From assembly GCA_937874455.1 (NCBI GenBank), contig CALNBE010000179.1:1-20786 (forward strand): a stretch of DNA of 20,786 nt, written 5' to 3'. Shown here in pieces: positions 7,759 through 15,676 of the stretch; position 1 is the stretch's first letter; each line of letters opens with the position of its first letter. The notes below the pieces were generated by a model. The model worked only from the letters and a program-made list of their open reading frames with translations. It was not told the DNA's origin and made no database searches. Made by a program: the position numbers and the translations under genes. The DNA comes from an uncultured Opitutia bacterium. GTDB lineage: Bacteria; Verrucomicrobiota; Verrucomicrobiia; Opitutales; UBA953.

Positions 7759-10197
7759 ATGATGTTCGCACGGGAGCCGCACCGGCTATACAAGGCATTT
7801 TGGGCCAATCGCTATGATGGATTTTTCGGACTGAACCGGGATTGGGAGGAAAAGACGCCGCCGCCGGTGACGATTTCGGAGGGGCACCGGATACGGTCGT
7901 TGCGGAGGGTGCCGCCGCGGTTGTGGGCGGGGTTGACCGGTTATTTTTTTGAGAAGGGAAACCCGGTGTTTGTCCTTTGGACGAAAATTTATCCGAACTA
8001 CGAATGGCGCGATGATCCGCCGCGGGTGGCGGGCTCGTTTAACAACTGGAAGCCGGATGAGCGTTGGGAAATGCAGTTGGAGCGCTGGCGGGGCGAGCCG
8101 GTGTGGGTGTTGCGGGTGAATCCGGCGGAGGGATGGATCGGGCCGATGGGCTCGGAGTTCAAGTTTGTGACGCGCGGGGGAAATTGGCTGGAGGTGCCGC
8201 ATGTGGCGTTTAACCGCCGCCGGGATCTCAAAGGAAATTACAATTATTTCCTGAATCCCGAGCAGACCGGGCGGCATATTTATCATTTTGTGGTGGAGAA
8301 GCCGGTGAAGCTGGGCAGCCACTTGTCCCTGGTGTGGAACGATCCGCAGAATCCGCACGCGCAGATGATCTTCGACTGGGATTTCCTGCTGGAGCGTTTT
8401 ACGCTGGATCGGCCCGGTTGTGAGCTGCGAGAGGGCGGCGGGGTGGTCTTTCGGATTTTTTCGCCGCGGGCGGAAAAAGTGGTGTTGGAAACCTGGCCGA
8501 AGGAAAACGATGCGAACCCGGCGGCGCGGACGCGGGTGGAAATGAAAGTGGATGTGGCGGGCATGTGGACGGTGGAGGTGCCGATGGCTGCGGCGGGCTG
8601 GCGGTATCGTTTTTTTATCTCGGGGGAAAATTACGACAACTCGCTGGCCTTCGATGGCAGTGTGCCAGTGCTCGATCCCTATGCGCTGGCGGCGTTGGGC
8701 CGGGCAGGTCCGGGGCTGGTGGTGGATTTGCAAAAGGAGCAACCGGTGGCCCGGCGGTTTTCCCCGCCCCCGGCGACAGATCTGGTGATTTTGGAGGCGC
8801 ATGTGCGGGACTTGGTGGCGCGACTGCCGGGCAGCGGGAAGCGTCCTGGATTCCGGGAGCTGGCGGCGTGGATTCGCTCCCCGGATTGTTATTTGCGCCG
8901 CCTCGGCGTGAACGCGCTGGAGTTGCAGCCGATTCAGGAGTTCGACGCCGCGCATCCCGAGGATTACCACTGGGGCTACATGACGAATAATTTCTTCGCC
9001 CCGGCCAGCGCCTACAGCCGTGATCCCGGCGCGGGGACGCAACTAGCGGATTTCCGGGAGCTGGTCGAGGCGTGCCACGAGGCCGGTTTGGCGGTGATCC
9101 TCGACGTGGTGTACAATCATGTTGGCGAGCCGAATCATTTGCTCCGCATCGACAAGGCCTACTACCTGGAGGTGGACCAAGAGGATCGTTTGACCAACTG
9201 GAGCGGCTGCGGCAACGACCTGCGTACCACCACGCCGATGGGCCGGAGGCTGGTGCTGGACAGTCTGCGGCACCTGGTGGAGTTTTTTGACGTGGACGGT
9301 TTTCGCTTCGACTTGGCGGAGCTGGTCGGGTTGCCGCTGTTGCAGGAAGCGGAAAAAATGCTGCGCGAGATTAAGCCCGGGATCGTGCTGATCGCGGAGC
9401 CGTGGAGCTTTCGCGGGAACATTGTGCAGGGCCTGCTGCGCACCAGCTACGCCTCGTGGAACGATGATTTTCGCGAATACCTCCCCGCGTATGTCCATGG
9501 CTCGCGGAGCAGCGACGGCCTGTGCCACTTCCTCGGCGGTTCCTTGAAAAACGCCCTGGCGCGGCCCGGCCACACGGTGAATTATTCCGAGTCGCACGAC
9601 GACATGGGCTGGCTGGACCGGATCACGGAGAACCCCGGCAACAAGGGCACGGAGCCGACGGAAAACGACGAGCGGCGGACGCGCCTGATGGCGGCGCTGG
9701 TGCTCGCGGCGCTTGGCGTGCCGATGCTGGCCGAGGGGCAGGATTTCCTCCGCAGCAAGGGCGGGCGGCGGAACACGTATTTGCAGGGCGAAGTGAATGC
9801 GCTCGATTACGCACGGCTGGAGCGTTTTCAGGACACGCATGCCTATTTCCGGGCCTGGATTGTCTTTCGGTTGAGTCCGGCGGGCGCGGCGTTCCGGCTG
9901 GCGGAACGTCCGGCGGAGGGATTTTTCCGGTTTTTCCAGCAAAAGCATTCGAACGCTCTGGCTGTCTGGTATAACGCCGATGGGAAAACGCCGGTTTCCC
10001 CGGTTTTCCTCGCGGTGAACCCGCATCCGTATCCCGTTACGCTGTGGGTGCCGGGCGTGGACGCGGGCGGCTTCCGGCAGGTGGCCAACGACGAGCGTTT
10101 TTGCGAGGACGGCCTGCTGGTGGAAAAATATGAATGGAGCGGCGGCGAATTGAAACTGCCTCCGCTGGCGGCAGGGTTGTGGGTGGTACGCGGCTGA
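7759..10197 (+). CDS. GH13 family alpha-1,6-glucan debranching enzyme (pullulanase/isoamylase type)
   Basis: The 812-residue protein has two immunoglobulin-like domains before an alpha-amylase barrel. The first contains 'AGSFNNWKP' (about 85-95), a glycogen-binding CBM48-like signature; the second spans about 215-305. The four GH13 regions are visible: DVVYNHV at 449-455, 'GFRFD' with the nucleophile at Asp518, 'IAEPW' with the acid/base Glu547, and 'ESHDD' with Asp614. 'FLRSKGGRRNTY' after region IV resembles pullulanases, which have 'FLRTK..NSY' there. There is no signal peptide, so it probably debranches intracellular glycogen; GlgX-like activity is the alternative. The start is ATG 7759, with AGGA six bases upstream; 7762 is an equally good ATG. 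No other glycogen gene is nearby. The gene carries only half-sites of the iterated palindrome, such as that at about 9744. Confidence 0.87.
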   Translation: MMFAREPHRLYKAFWANRYDGFFGLNRDWEEKTPPPVTISEGHRIRSLRRVPPRLWAGLTGYFFEKGNPVFVLWTKIYPNYEWRDDPPRVAGSFNNWKPDERWEMQLERWRGEPVWVLRVNPAEGWIGPMGSEFKFVTRGGNWLEVPHVAFNRRRDLKGNYNYFLNPEQTGRHIYHFVVEKPVKLGSHLSLVWNDPQNPHAQMIFDWDFLLERFTLDRPGCELREGGGVVFRIFSPRAEKVVLETWPKENDANPAARTRVEMKVDVAGMWTVEVPMAAAGWRYRFFISGENYDNSLAFDGSVPVLDPYALAALGRAGPGLVVDLQKEQPVARRFSPPPATDLVILEAHVRDLVARLPGSGKRPGFRELAAWIRSPDCYLRRLGVNALELQPIQEFDAAHPEDYHWGYMTNNFFAPASAYSRDPGAGTQLADFRELVEACHEAGLAVILDVVYNHVGEPNHLLRIDKAYYLEVDQEDRLTNWSGCGNDLRTTTPMGRRLVLDSLRHLVEFFDVDGFRFDLAELVGLPLLQEAEKMLREIKPGIVLIAEPWSFRGNIVQGLLRTSYASWNDDFREYLPAYVHGSRSSDGLCHFLGGSLKNALARPGHTVNYSESHDDMGWLDRITENPGNKGTEPTENDERRTRLMAALVLAALGVPMLAEGQDFLRSKGGRRNTYLQGEVNALDYARLERFQDTHAYFRAWIVFRLSPAGAAFRLAERPAEGFFRFFQQKHSNALAVWYNADGKTPVSPVFLAVNPHPYPVTLWVPGVDAGGFRQVANDERFCEDGLLVEKYEWSGGELKLPPLAAGLWVVRG

Positions 10198-10327
10198 TTT
10201 CCTCCGCGCGCGCGGCCATCACTGAAAATAACTCTCAAAAAGAAATGGGGGAGGTAATGCCCTCCTGCGTCAATAGTCGCGACCCGGTTTCATTTTCCTT
10301 CGCGCGGAGGAAAGCCGGAACGCGCTC
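10198..10327. promoter_or_regulatory. Intergenic leader upstream of the TonB receptor operon
   Basis: This 130-base region follows the GH13 stop and precedes the receptor ATG. It holds one half-site of the iterated palindrome at its start (TTTCCTCCGCGCGCGC, from 10198) and a back-to-back pair at 10293-10313. No clear sigma-70 boxes or T-run terminator can be seen. An ECF sigma promoter would be expected if the FecI-like factor drives the operon, but I cannot recognise one by eye. Confidence 0.3.
10293..10313. repeat. Back-to-back half-sites of the iterated palindrome
   Basis: TTTTCCTTCGCG followed by CGGAGGAAA: the two half-sites point outward around a CGCG core, the reverse of the usual arrangement. 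A similar outward pair is at 2788-2810. It ends 14 bases before the receptor ATG; GGAGG here is too far to be an ideal ribosome site. Confidence 0.55.
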
Positions 10328-12646
10328 ATGTTTTCCTGTTTTCGACGAAAATCATTTCTTGTTTGTCCCGGCCGTTGGTGCCGGTTGCTGCTGGGCGGCG
10401 CTTGTTTGCTGGGCGGCGCGGCGCTGGCGGCGGAAGGGCGGGAGCAGTTTTCGCTGCCAGAACAGAGCCTAGGAAAATCCTTGGAGGAATTTTCCCTGCA
10501 GACCGGCATCAGTGTTGGCGTGCGGACCGATTTGTTGCGGGGGAAAAAGGCCGCGCCAGTCGCGGGGGAATTGACTCCGGAGGAGGCGCTGAAGGCGCTG
10601 CTGGTGGGCAGCGGACTGGAGTTTCGCTTTGTGGAACCCAGCGCGGTGGCCATCACCGCAAAGGAAATTTCTGGGGAAAAGGCGGATCCGCAGGCGCTGG
10701 CTCCGGTGACGATTCAGGCGGACAAGCTGCCGCGGGATTTGCAGGAAACCTATACCAGCGTGAGCGTGGTGGACGCGGCGAAAATCGAGGATCTGGGCAT
10801 CCGGGATTTGCGGGACAGTTTGCGGCTGATGGCGAATGTCGGCACCACGCCGTCGAACAACGGCAACACCGGCATCAGCATCCGCGGCATCAATTCGGAA
10901 GGGCTGGGCTCGCCCGGCGCGAACCTGCGTCCGCTGGCCTCGCTGGTGATCGACGGCGCGCCGCAATCGTTTGAAGGCATCCGGCGCGGCGCGCGGGGAA
11001 GCTGGGACGTGCAGCAAATTTCGGTGGCGCGCGGCCCGCAATCGACCTTGCAGGGGCGCAATGCGCTGGCCGGCAGCATCGCGGTGCAGACTTACGATCC
11101 GACCCCGTGGTTGGAAGGCGCGGTGCGCGGAGGAATGGGCTCGCAGGACGCTTGGAATGGCGCGGTGATGGTGTCGGGGCCGGTGCTGGAGGACGAGGTG
11201 ATGGTGCGCTTTGCGGCGGAATACGCGGAGCGGGAGCTTGGCATCAAATACAGCGATCCCGTCGGCGATCCGCTGGACGACGAGGAATATTATTCGCTGC
11301 GGGGGAAAATCCTTTGGACGCCGAAGGCTTACCCAGGCTTTGAGGCGTTGCTCACGCTCAGCCATGTTTTTGACAACCCGGCGGTATCGGCGGTGAACGC
11401 GACCGATCCCTTTGACCGCGAACTCTCGGTGGTGAGCACCACGGCGGAAGTGCGGGAAAACGAGTTGAGCGGCGGCGTGCTGCGGCTGACCTGGGGACGG
11501 GACAACCCCTGGCGGCTGGTTTCCTCCTCGGCCTACACTTTTACCGACGCGCAAATTTGGACGCCCTCGCCGGTGTATCGCCGGGATGAATACCGCCGGG
11601 ATAATGACTTCACGCAGGATTTCCGGCTGGAATACCAGGACGAGGACAACCCGGAGTGGGAGCTGGTGGGCGGGGCGTTTGTCGGTTATTTGCAAAACAA
11701 CCGCGACTCGCTGGTGCAGTTCAACCTGCCGTCTCCCGCGCCGCCCTATGTTTACCAAAATCTGGAGAGTGACTCGCAAACGCTGAACTGGGCGCTGTAT
11801 GGCGAGGCGCGTTATCGGATTTTGCCGCAACTGATCCTGACCGCCGGATTGCGCTACGACCGGGAGTATTACAAAACGAGTTTTTACGACCGGATCCTGG
11901 CGAGCCGGACGGACACCGACACGCACTACGACGCGTTTTTGCCCCGCGCCAGCCTCGCTTGGGAATTTTCCTCCGAGCACTCGCTGGCGGGAACTGTTTC
12001 GCGCGGGTACCGGGCGGGATTTGTGGACAAGGGGCATCAGGTGGATCCGGAGTATCTCTGGAGTTACGAACTGGCCTGGCGTTCGACTTGGCTGGAGCGG
12101 CGGCTGTTGTTCAACGCGACGGGGTTTTTCTATGACTGGCGCGACCAGCAGGTGACGGTGCCCGACCCGGGCAATCCCCTGCTGGTGATCACCACCAACG
12201 CGGGAAAATCGCGGGCCTATGGCGCGGAGTTTGAGCTGGCGGCGGTGCCGTTTTCCACAGTGACCGTCGGGGCGTCGGTCGGTTTGCTCCGAACGGAGCT
12301 GGTGGAGTTTGGCGGGGCGAACGGAAACGAGTTTCCGGAAGCGCCCAAACTGACCGCCTCGGCCTGGGTGGACTGGCGGCTGCCGCACGGATTTCGCGTC
12401 GGGATGGATGTGCAATACAAAGGGAATTTCTTCGGCACTTCGGACATCAGCAACAGCCCCGCCTACGAAGTCCCGGCGGCCACGGTGTGGAATGCCGCGC
12501 TTGGCTGGCAGTATGAGGGTTGGGATGTGGCGGTGTTTGTGCGGAACATTTTCGACCGGGATTACCTGGTCGGGAGAGATATCAACAATGGCGTGTATGT
12601 GGGCGACCCCCGGACGTGGGGCGTGAGCGTGACGCGACGATTTTAA
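10328..12646 (+). CDS. TonB-dependent receptor with N-terminal STN signalling domain
   Basis: This 772-residue outer-membrane receptor has a signal peptide at about 1-36 ending AALAAEG. An STN domain spans 41-110 ('SLGKSLEEFSLQTGISVGVR', 'EEALKALLVGSGLEFRFVE'). A possible TonB box, APVTIQAD, lies near 125-132. The plug follows, with 'ISIRGINSEGLG' and 'VARGPQSTLQGRNALAGSI', then a barrel from about 265 that ends in the aromatic VTRRF required for barrel insertion. STN receptors signal ligand binding through a FecR protein to an ECF sigma factor; such a pair lies at 17044-18750, on the opposite strand. The ligand is unknown. The ATG at 10328 is preceded by GGAA at a usable distance. The stop is 11 bases before the first PEP-CTERM gene, which implies cotranscription. 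Confidence 0.93.
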   Translation: MFSCFRRKSFLVCPGRWCRLLLGGACLLGGAALAAEGREQFSLPEQSLGKSLEEFSLQTGISVGVRTDLLRGKKAAPVAGELTPEEALKALLVGSGLEFRFVEPSAVAITAKEISGEKADPQALAPVTIQADKLPRDLQETYTSVSVVDAAKIEDLGIRDLRDSLRLMANVGTTPSNNGNTGISIRGINSEGLGSPGANLRPLASLVIDGAPQSFEGIRRGARGSWDVQQISVARGPQSTLQGRNALAGSIAVQTYDPTPWLEGAVRGGMGSQDAWNGAVMVSGPVLEDEVMVRFAAEYAERELGIKYSDPVGDPLDDEEYYSLRGKILWTPKAYPGFEALLTLSHVFDNPAVSAVNATDPFDRELSVVSTTAEVRENELSGGVLRLTWGRDNPWRLVSSSAYTFTDAQIWTPSPVYRRDEYRRDNDFTQDFRLEYQDEDNPEWELVGGAFVGYLQNNRDSLVQFNLPSPAPPYVYQNLESDSQTLNWALYGEARYRILPQLILTAGLRYDREYYKTSFYDRILASRTDTDTHYDAFLPRASLAWEFSSEHSLAGTVSRGYRAGFVDKGHQVDPEYLWSYELAWRSTWLERRLLFNATGFFYDWRDQQVTVPDPGNPLLVITTNAGKSRAYGAEFELAAVPFSTVTVGASVGLLRTELVEFGGANGNEFPEAPKLTASAWVDWRLPHGFRVGMDVQYKGNFFGTSDISNSPAYEVPAATVWNAALGWQYEGWDVAVFVRNIFDRDYLVGRDINNGVYVGDPRTWGVSVTRRF

Positions 12647-12657
12647 GCGGAGAAGAA

Positions 12658-13425
12658 ATGAGCAAACAAAAGCATTTTCGTTGCCTGGGCGGAGGAATTT
12701 TCGCCGGGGCTTTGTTGTGTAGCGCCGCCGCGCAGGGTGCGGATTTTGAGCTGAGCCTGACCGCCGATCAGGGCAGCCGCTGGTACGAGTATTTTTCCGA
12801 TGCCTTTGCGGAACTCGGCACGCAGCGTGCGGAAGGCGGCGACGGATTTTGGCTGATAAACCAATGGGAAGCGAATGGCTCCTACGTCCCGGTGGGCGAC
12901 GGGTCGCCGCGAGTTTTTCCGACCAACGGAATTTTTACCGATGTCGGCACGCTTTCCTATGCGGATGGCGGCTTGACCGGCAGCGGGACGGAAGTGGCGA
13001 ATGTCACGGGACTCACCATGAACTTCAATCCCTTCATTGCCGACAACGACTCGATTGTGGATGCCTCCGGTTACACCACGACCATCAATTCGGTGAGCGG
13101 CACCGTGACGCTGGTGAATGGCGCGCTGACGGCGATCGATCTGACCGCGGAAATAGTGTTCACCTTCGACGCCTCGATATTCGGAATGGGCACATTGGCT
13201 TACACCGGAAGTTTTGAAATCAGCAACGAGCTGTTTGTGCTGTTTGTTGATGAGACCTTGCCCTCGCCGCTCCCGGGAGCTTTGCCGGATATCCGCTACG
13301 TGTGGGATGTCACCGGCGCGGTGGAAGGCCTGGCTTCCCCGATCCCCGAACCCTCGACCTACGCCTTGAGCGGCGCGGTGTTTTTGCTGGGCGCGCTGGC
13401 TGTCCGGCGGAGGAAATTCCGCTAA
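12658..13425 (+). CDS. PEP-CTERM sorting domain protein 1
   Basis: The 255-residue exported protein has a signal peptide at 1 to about 27 (MSKQKHFRCLGGGIFAGALL, then AAAQGA). The C-terminal 28 residues are a PEP-CTERM tail: PIPEPSTYA, a hydrophobic helix, then the basic end RRRKFR. Such tails direct proteins to an exosortase/archaeosortase-type system for cleavage and surface attachment; none is in this window. The body is predicted by eye as beta-rich, with many Gly, Thr, Asn and Asp. It shares LTGSGTEV (106-113) and a following N-F motif with the next gene's product, so the two are probably paralogues. GGAG at 12649-12652, five bases before the ATG, supports the start; the frame upstream is a receptor shadow. 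The body matches no family I know. Confidence 0.9.
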   Translation: MSKQKHFRCLGGGIFAGALLCSAAAQGADFELSLTADQGSRWYEYFSDAFAELGTQRAEGGDGFWLINQWEANGSYVPVGDGSPRVFPTNGIFTDVGTLSYADGGLTGSGTEVANVTGLTMNFNPFIADNDSIVDASGYTTTINSVSGTVTLVNGALTAIDLTAEIVFTFDASIFGMGTLAYTGSFEISNELFVLFVDETLPSPLPGALPDIRYVWDVTGAVEGLASPIPEPSTYALSGAVFLLGALAVRRRKFR

Positions 13426-13447
13426 GCGGAGCAAAGGAAATTTTTCC
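13407..13447. repeat. Two tandem copies of the iterated palindrome around a stop codon
   Basis: GCGGAGGAAATTCCGC (13407-13422) encodes the last residues RRKFR of the first PEP-CTERM protein. Its stop codon is followed at once by a second degenerate copy (13426-13447, GCGGAGCAAAGGAAATTT then TTCC), which occupies half of the 42-base gap to the next gene. Confidence 0.65.
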
Positions 13448-13467
13448 AAACCCAATCAGAAAATTCC

Positions 13468-14445
13468 ATGAAAAATCATCGTAATAAACTGACCGCATTG
13501 GCTATTGCCGGAGCCGTGGTTTTCTCCGTCGGCACGGTATGTGCCGAAATGCAATACATTGATCTCGGGGGGCCGGCCTCCGGCTATCTGGCGGTCGCGA
13601 ACTTCAAAAACGGCGTATCGCAAAATGACATTGAAGGAAAGGATGCGGAGGGAAATCCCAATCCGAACCACAATGGCCTCCCGGACTATCCCAATTACCA
13701 GATTCCCACGGGCCAGACGAATGCGGGAAGGTGGACGGCGATCATTGTGTCGCCGCAGTTTTCCGGCGCGGATTACTCCGCGCTTTACGGCAACGCGGCG
13801 GGAGTGACGGTGAACAATCAGGGCGTCACCGATGCCAATTACGCCACAATGAGCGCGGGCTTGATTGGGTTCGACAAGTCGCTGCTGACCGGGGCGGGAA
13901 CGGAAGTCATTGGCGTTTCCAATCTGACCTTCAATTTCGACACCTATCTGTGGGACGGCTACACGGGCGGAGACAAAGGGCCTTATCAAGTGACGGGCAC
14001 GCCGACTTATATTTCGCCTTTTTCCACGGCGCAGACTGCCTACAATGATGCCAATGGCGCTGGTAATGCGGCGATTGTTTACAACATCTCGCTGGAGAAT
14101 GTCTCCGGGGTCGGGCTCACTTTCGAGGACGGGGTGCTGGTGGACATGGACATTGCGGGCGATCTGTCCGTGCTCTTGCGAGTGGGGTATTTTTTTGTGG
14201 AACCTGACGACCCCTTCATCGGTATGGCTTCTGCCACCTTCACCGGGACTTTTTCCGCCGACGGACTGGGCTATGAGTTTGCGGTGGATGACACGCAGAG
14301 CGCGGCGATCTTTTCCGATGTGCACATGGTGATGAACCGCGAAGGCACGGTTAGCGTGGTGCCCGAGCCTTCGACCTATGCGACGCTGGGCGGGCTGGTG
14401 CTGGCGGGCGCGGTGTGGGTGCGGCGGAAAAAGGCGCGCGATTGA
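13468..14445 (+). CDS. PEP-CTERM sorting domain protein 2, paralogue of protein 1
   Basis: The 325-residue exported protein begins MKNHRNKLTALAIAGAVVFS and has a likely signal-peptide cleavage after VCA (26). Its C-terminal 29 residues are a PEP-CTERM tail: VVPEPSTYA, a helix, then RRKKARD. In the body, LTGAGTEV (140-147), followed by 'SNLTFNFDTY', mirrors LTGSGTEV and 'TGLTMNFNPF' in the preceding protein. Both proteins also have a later stretch of the 'TGTF/TGSFE' type, so a common origin is likely despite the difference in length. The body is rich in Gly, Asn, Asp and Tyr with no cysteine after the signal, as expected for an extracellular beta protein. The function is unknown; its position suggests a surface partner of the receptor. 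No good Shine-Dalgarno site precedes the ATG, and translation may depend on coupling. Confidence 0.9.
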   Translation: MKNHRNKLTALAIAGAVVFSVGTVCAEMQYIDLGGPASGYLAVANFKNGVSQNDIEGKDAEGNPNPNHNGLPDYPNYQIPTGQTNAGRWTAIIVSPQFSGADYSALYGNAAGVTVNNQGVTDANYATMSAGLIGFDKSLLTGAGTEVIGVSNLTFNFDTYLWDGYTGGDKGPYQVTGTPTYISPFSTAQTAYNDANGAGNAAIVYNISLENVSGVGLTFEDGVLVDMDIAGDLSVLLRVGYFFVEPDDPFIGMASATFTGTFSADGLGYEFAVDDTQSAAIFSDVHMVMNREGTVSVVPEPSTYATLGGLVLAGAVWVRRKKARD

Positions 14446-14467
14446 GCGGAGGAAATTTCCTTTGCGC
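14446..14467. repeat. Iterated palindrome, 22-base copy overlapping the serine hydrolase start
   Basis: It begins immediately after the TGA of PEP-CTERM protein 2 and is identical over 22 bases to the copy at 6006-6027 inside the ABC-F gene. Its GGAGG (14448-14452) lies nine bases before the TTG at 14462, an ideal ribosome-binding distance, so this copy probably works as a Shine-Dalgarno site. Confidence 0.75.
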
Positions 14468-15676
14468 ATTTGGTTCAGACGAATCCTCCCCTGGGGCCTC
14501 CTGGCAGTTGGACTGCCGGGAGGCTTTTTTGCGGCGCGCTGGACGGCGGTTCCGGCGGTTTTTCCGGTGCCGGAGATTGCGGCGCTGGCGCAAAGGAAAA
14601 ACGCGGGACTGGCGGAGCAAATCGACACGCTGCGGCTTTCGCTCGGCGTGCCGGGCGTGTGGGTGGGCGTGTGGGAAGGGGAGGCGCTGGTGTTTGGCCG
14701 GGGTTTTGGTACGCGGGAGCTGGGAGGAAACTTTCCTCCGGATGAGCGGACGGTTTTTGCGATTGGCAGTTTGAGCAAAATGGCGGTGACGACCGCAGTG
14801 CTGCGGCTGGAGGCGAGGGGGAATTTTTCTCTGCGGGATGCGGTGGCGGATTTCGTCGCAGACGTGCCGCGCGGCGGGGAAATCACTTGGGAAATGCTGG
14901 GACGGCACACCAGCGGACTGGCGGAATACATCGCGGCGCGGGAGCCGAAGGAAATGCTGGCGGCGGAGCCGGAAAGAAAGTGGCGGGCGGAGGAATTGCT
15001 GGGATTTGCCTACGGACGCGGAGGAAAATTTGCGCCGGGGGAAAAATGGGCGTATGCGAATACCAACACCGTGTTGCTGGGAATGGGGATGGAGCGGGCG
15101 GAAGGAAAGGAGTTGCGGGCGATTTTGGCGGAGGAAATTTTTGCGCCGCTCGGCTTGGCGCGGACGGATTTCGGGCGGGAAAATCTGTTGGGAGAGGAAA
15201 ACGCTGCGCGCGGTTACAACTGGGGAGATGCGGCGGGGCCGAGCTGGTGGCGCGGACGGGGGAACGTGTTGCATGAGACCACGCGCGCCTCGTTGAGCAT
15301 CTGGCAGGCGGCGGGCGGGATCACCTCCTGCGGACAGGATGTGGGGAAAATGACCCGGGCGGTGGCGCGGGGAAATTTGGTGACGGCGCAGCAGCAGGCG
15401 GCGCGGCTGCGCTGGGAGCCGACGGATTGGGCGGAGGAAATTTCCTCCGGGTTTGGGGTGTTGAATTTCGCCGGCTGGATCGGGCACAGCGGCGTGGTGC
15501 CGGGGTATTCGGCGTTTGCCGCGCACGAACCGGAGCGGGATGTCACGGTGGTGGTGCTGACGAATCTCTATGCGGACCGGGGCAACGGCGTGCCGGCGGA
15601 AAGGATTTTTGAACTGGTTCGCGAATTTAGGGCGCGGGGGAAATCTTCGGCAGAGGGAAAGAAAAATGACGGATGA
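14462..15676 (+). CDS. Membrane-anchored serine hydrolase, beta-lactamase/penicillin-binding fold (family S12)
   Basis: The 404-residue protein starts with a basic and then hydrophobic segment (IWFRRILPWGLLAVGLPGG), a signal anchor or uncleaved signal. The S12 triad follows: SLSK with nucleophile Ser103 and Lys106, YAN at 198-200, and HSG at 342-344 in place of the KTG motif, as is common in class C-like esterases and D-aminopeptidases. The site faces the periplasm. The substrate is unknown and may be a peptide, ester or cell-wall fragment; true beta-lactamase activity should not be assumed. The frame is open back to an ATG at 14378 inside the preceding gene, but that extension is a shadow. 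The TTG at 14462, with GGAGG nine bases upstream, fits better. The gene holds five good palindrome copies in 1.2 kb. Its end overlaps the MATE start by 11 bases. Confidence 0.85.
   Translation: MRIWFRRILPWGLLAVGLPGGFFAARWTAVPAVFPVPEIAALAQRKNAGLAEQIDTLRLSLGVPGVWVGVWEGEALVFGRGFGTRELGGNFPPDERTVFAIGSLSKMAVTTAVLRLEARGNFSLRDAVADFVADVPRGGEITWEMLGRHTSGLAEYIAAREPKEMLAAEPERKWRAEELLGFAYGRGGKFAPGEKWAYANTNTVLLGMGMERAEGKELRAILAEEIFAPLGLARTDFGRENLLGEENAARGYNWGDAAGPSWWRGRGNVLHETTRASLSIWQAAGGITSCGQDVGKMTRAVARGNLVTAQQQAARLRWEPTDWAEEISSGFGVLNFAGWIGHSGVVPGYSAFAAHEPERDVTVVVLTNLYADRGNGVPAERIFELVREFRARGKSSAEGKKNDG
14723..14739. repeat. Iterated palindrome copy in the serine hydrolase gene
   Basis: GGAGGAAA, one C, TTTCCTCC: 8-base arms around a single centre base. 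It encodes G-G-N-F-P-P, a loop before the catalytic SLSK motif. Confidence 0.75.
15018..15036. repeat. Iterated palindrome copy in the serine hydrolase gene
   Basis: GCGGAGGAAAATTTGCGCC. The left half is perfect and the right half degenerate. It encodes G-G-K-F-A-P just before the YAN motif. Confidence 0.65.
15128..15147. repeat. Iterated palindrome copy in the serine hydrolase gene
   Basis: GCGGAGGAAATTTTTGCGCC. The left half is perfect, and the right half is the TTTGCGC variant with CC replaced by T. It encodes A-E-E-I-F-A-P. Confidence 0.65.
15431..15450. repeat. Iterated palindrome, best full copy (18-bp perfect palindrome)
   Basis: CGGAGGAAATTTCCTCCG at 15432-15449 is a perfect 18-base palindrome with no centre base, inside the serine hydrolase gene. 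It encodes A-E-E-I-S-S-G upstream of the HSG motif. Confidence 0.85.

Noticed and set aside
10469..12415. Minus-strand open frame of 648 codons opposite the TonB receptor
   Set aside because: The product is Arg/His/Pro-rich without motifs, and the plus strand encodes an obvious receptor.
12658..14445. PEP-CTERM proteins as HasA- or HmuY-type hemophores
   Set aside because: The gene position behind a TonB receptor suggested it, but I could not match the body sequences to either family.
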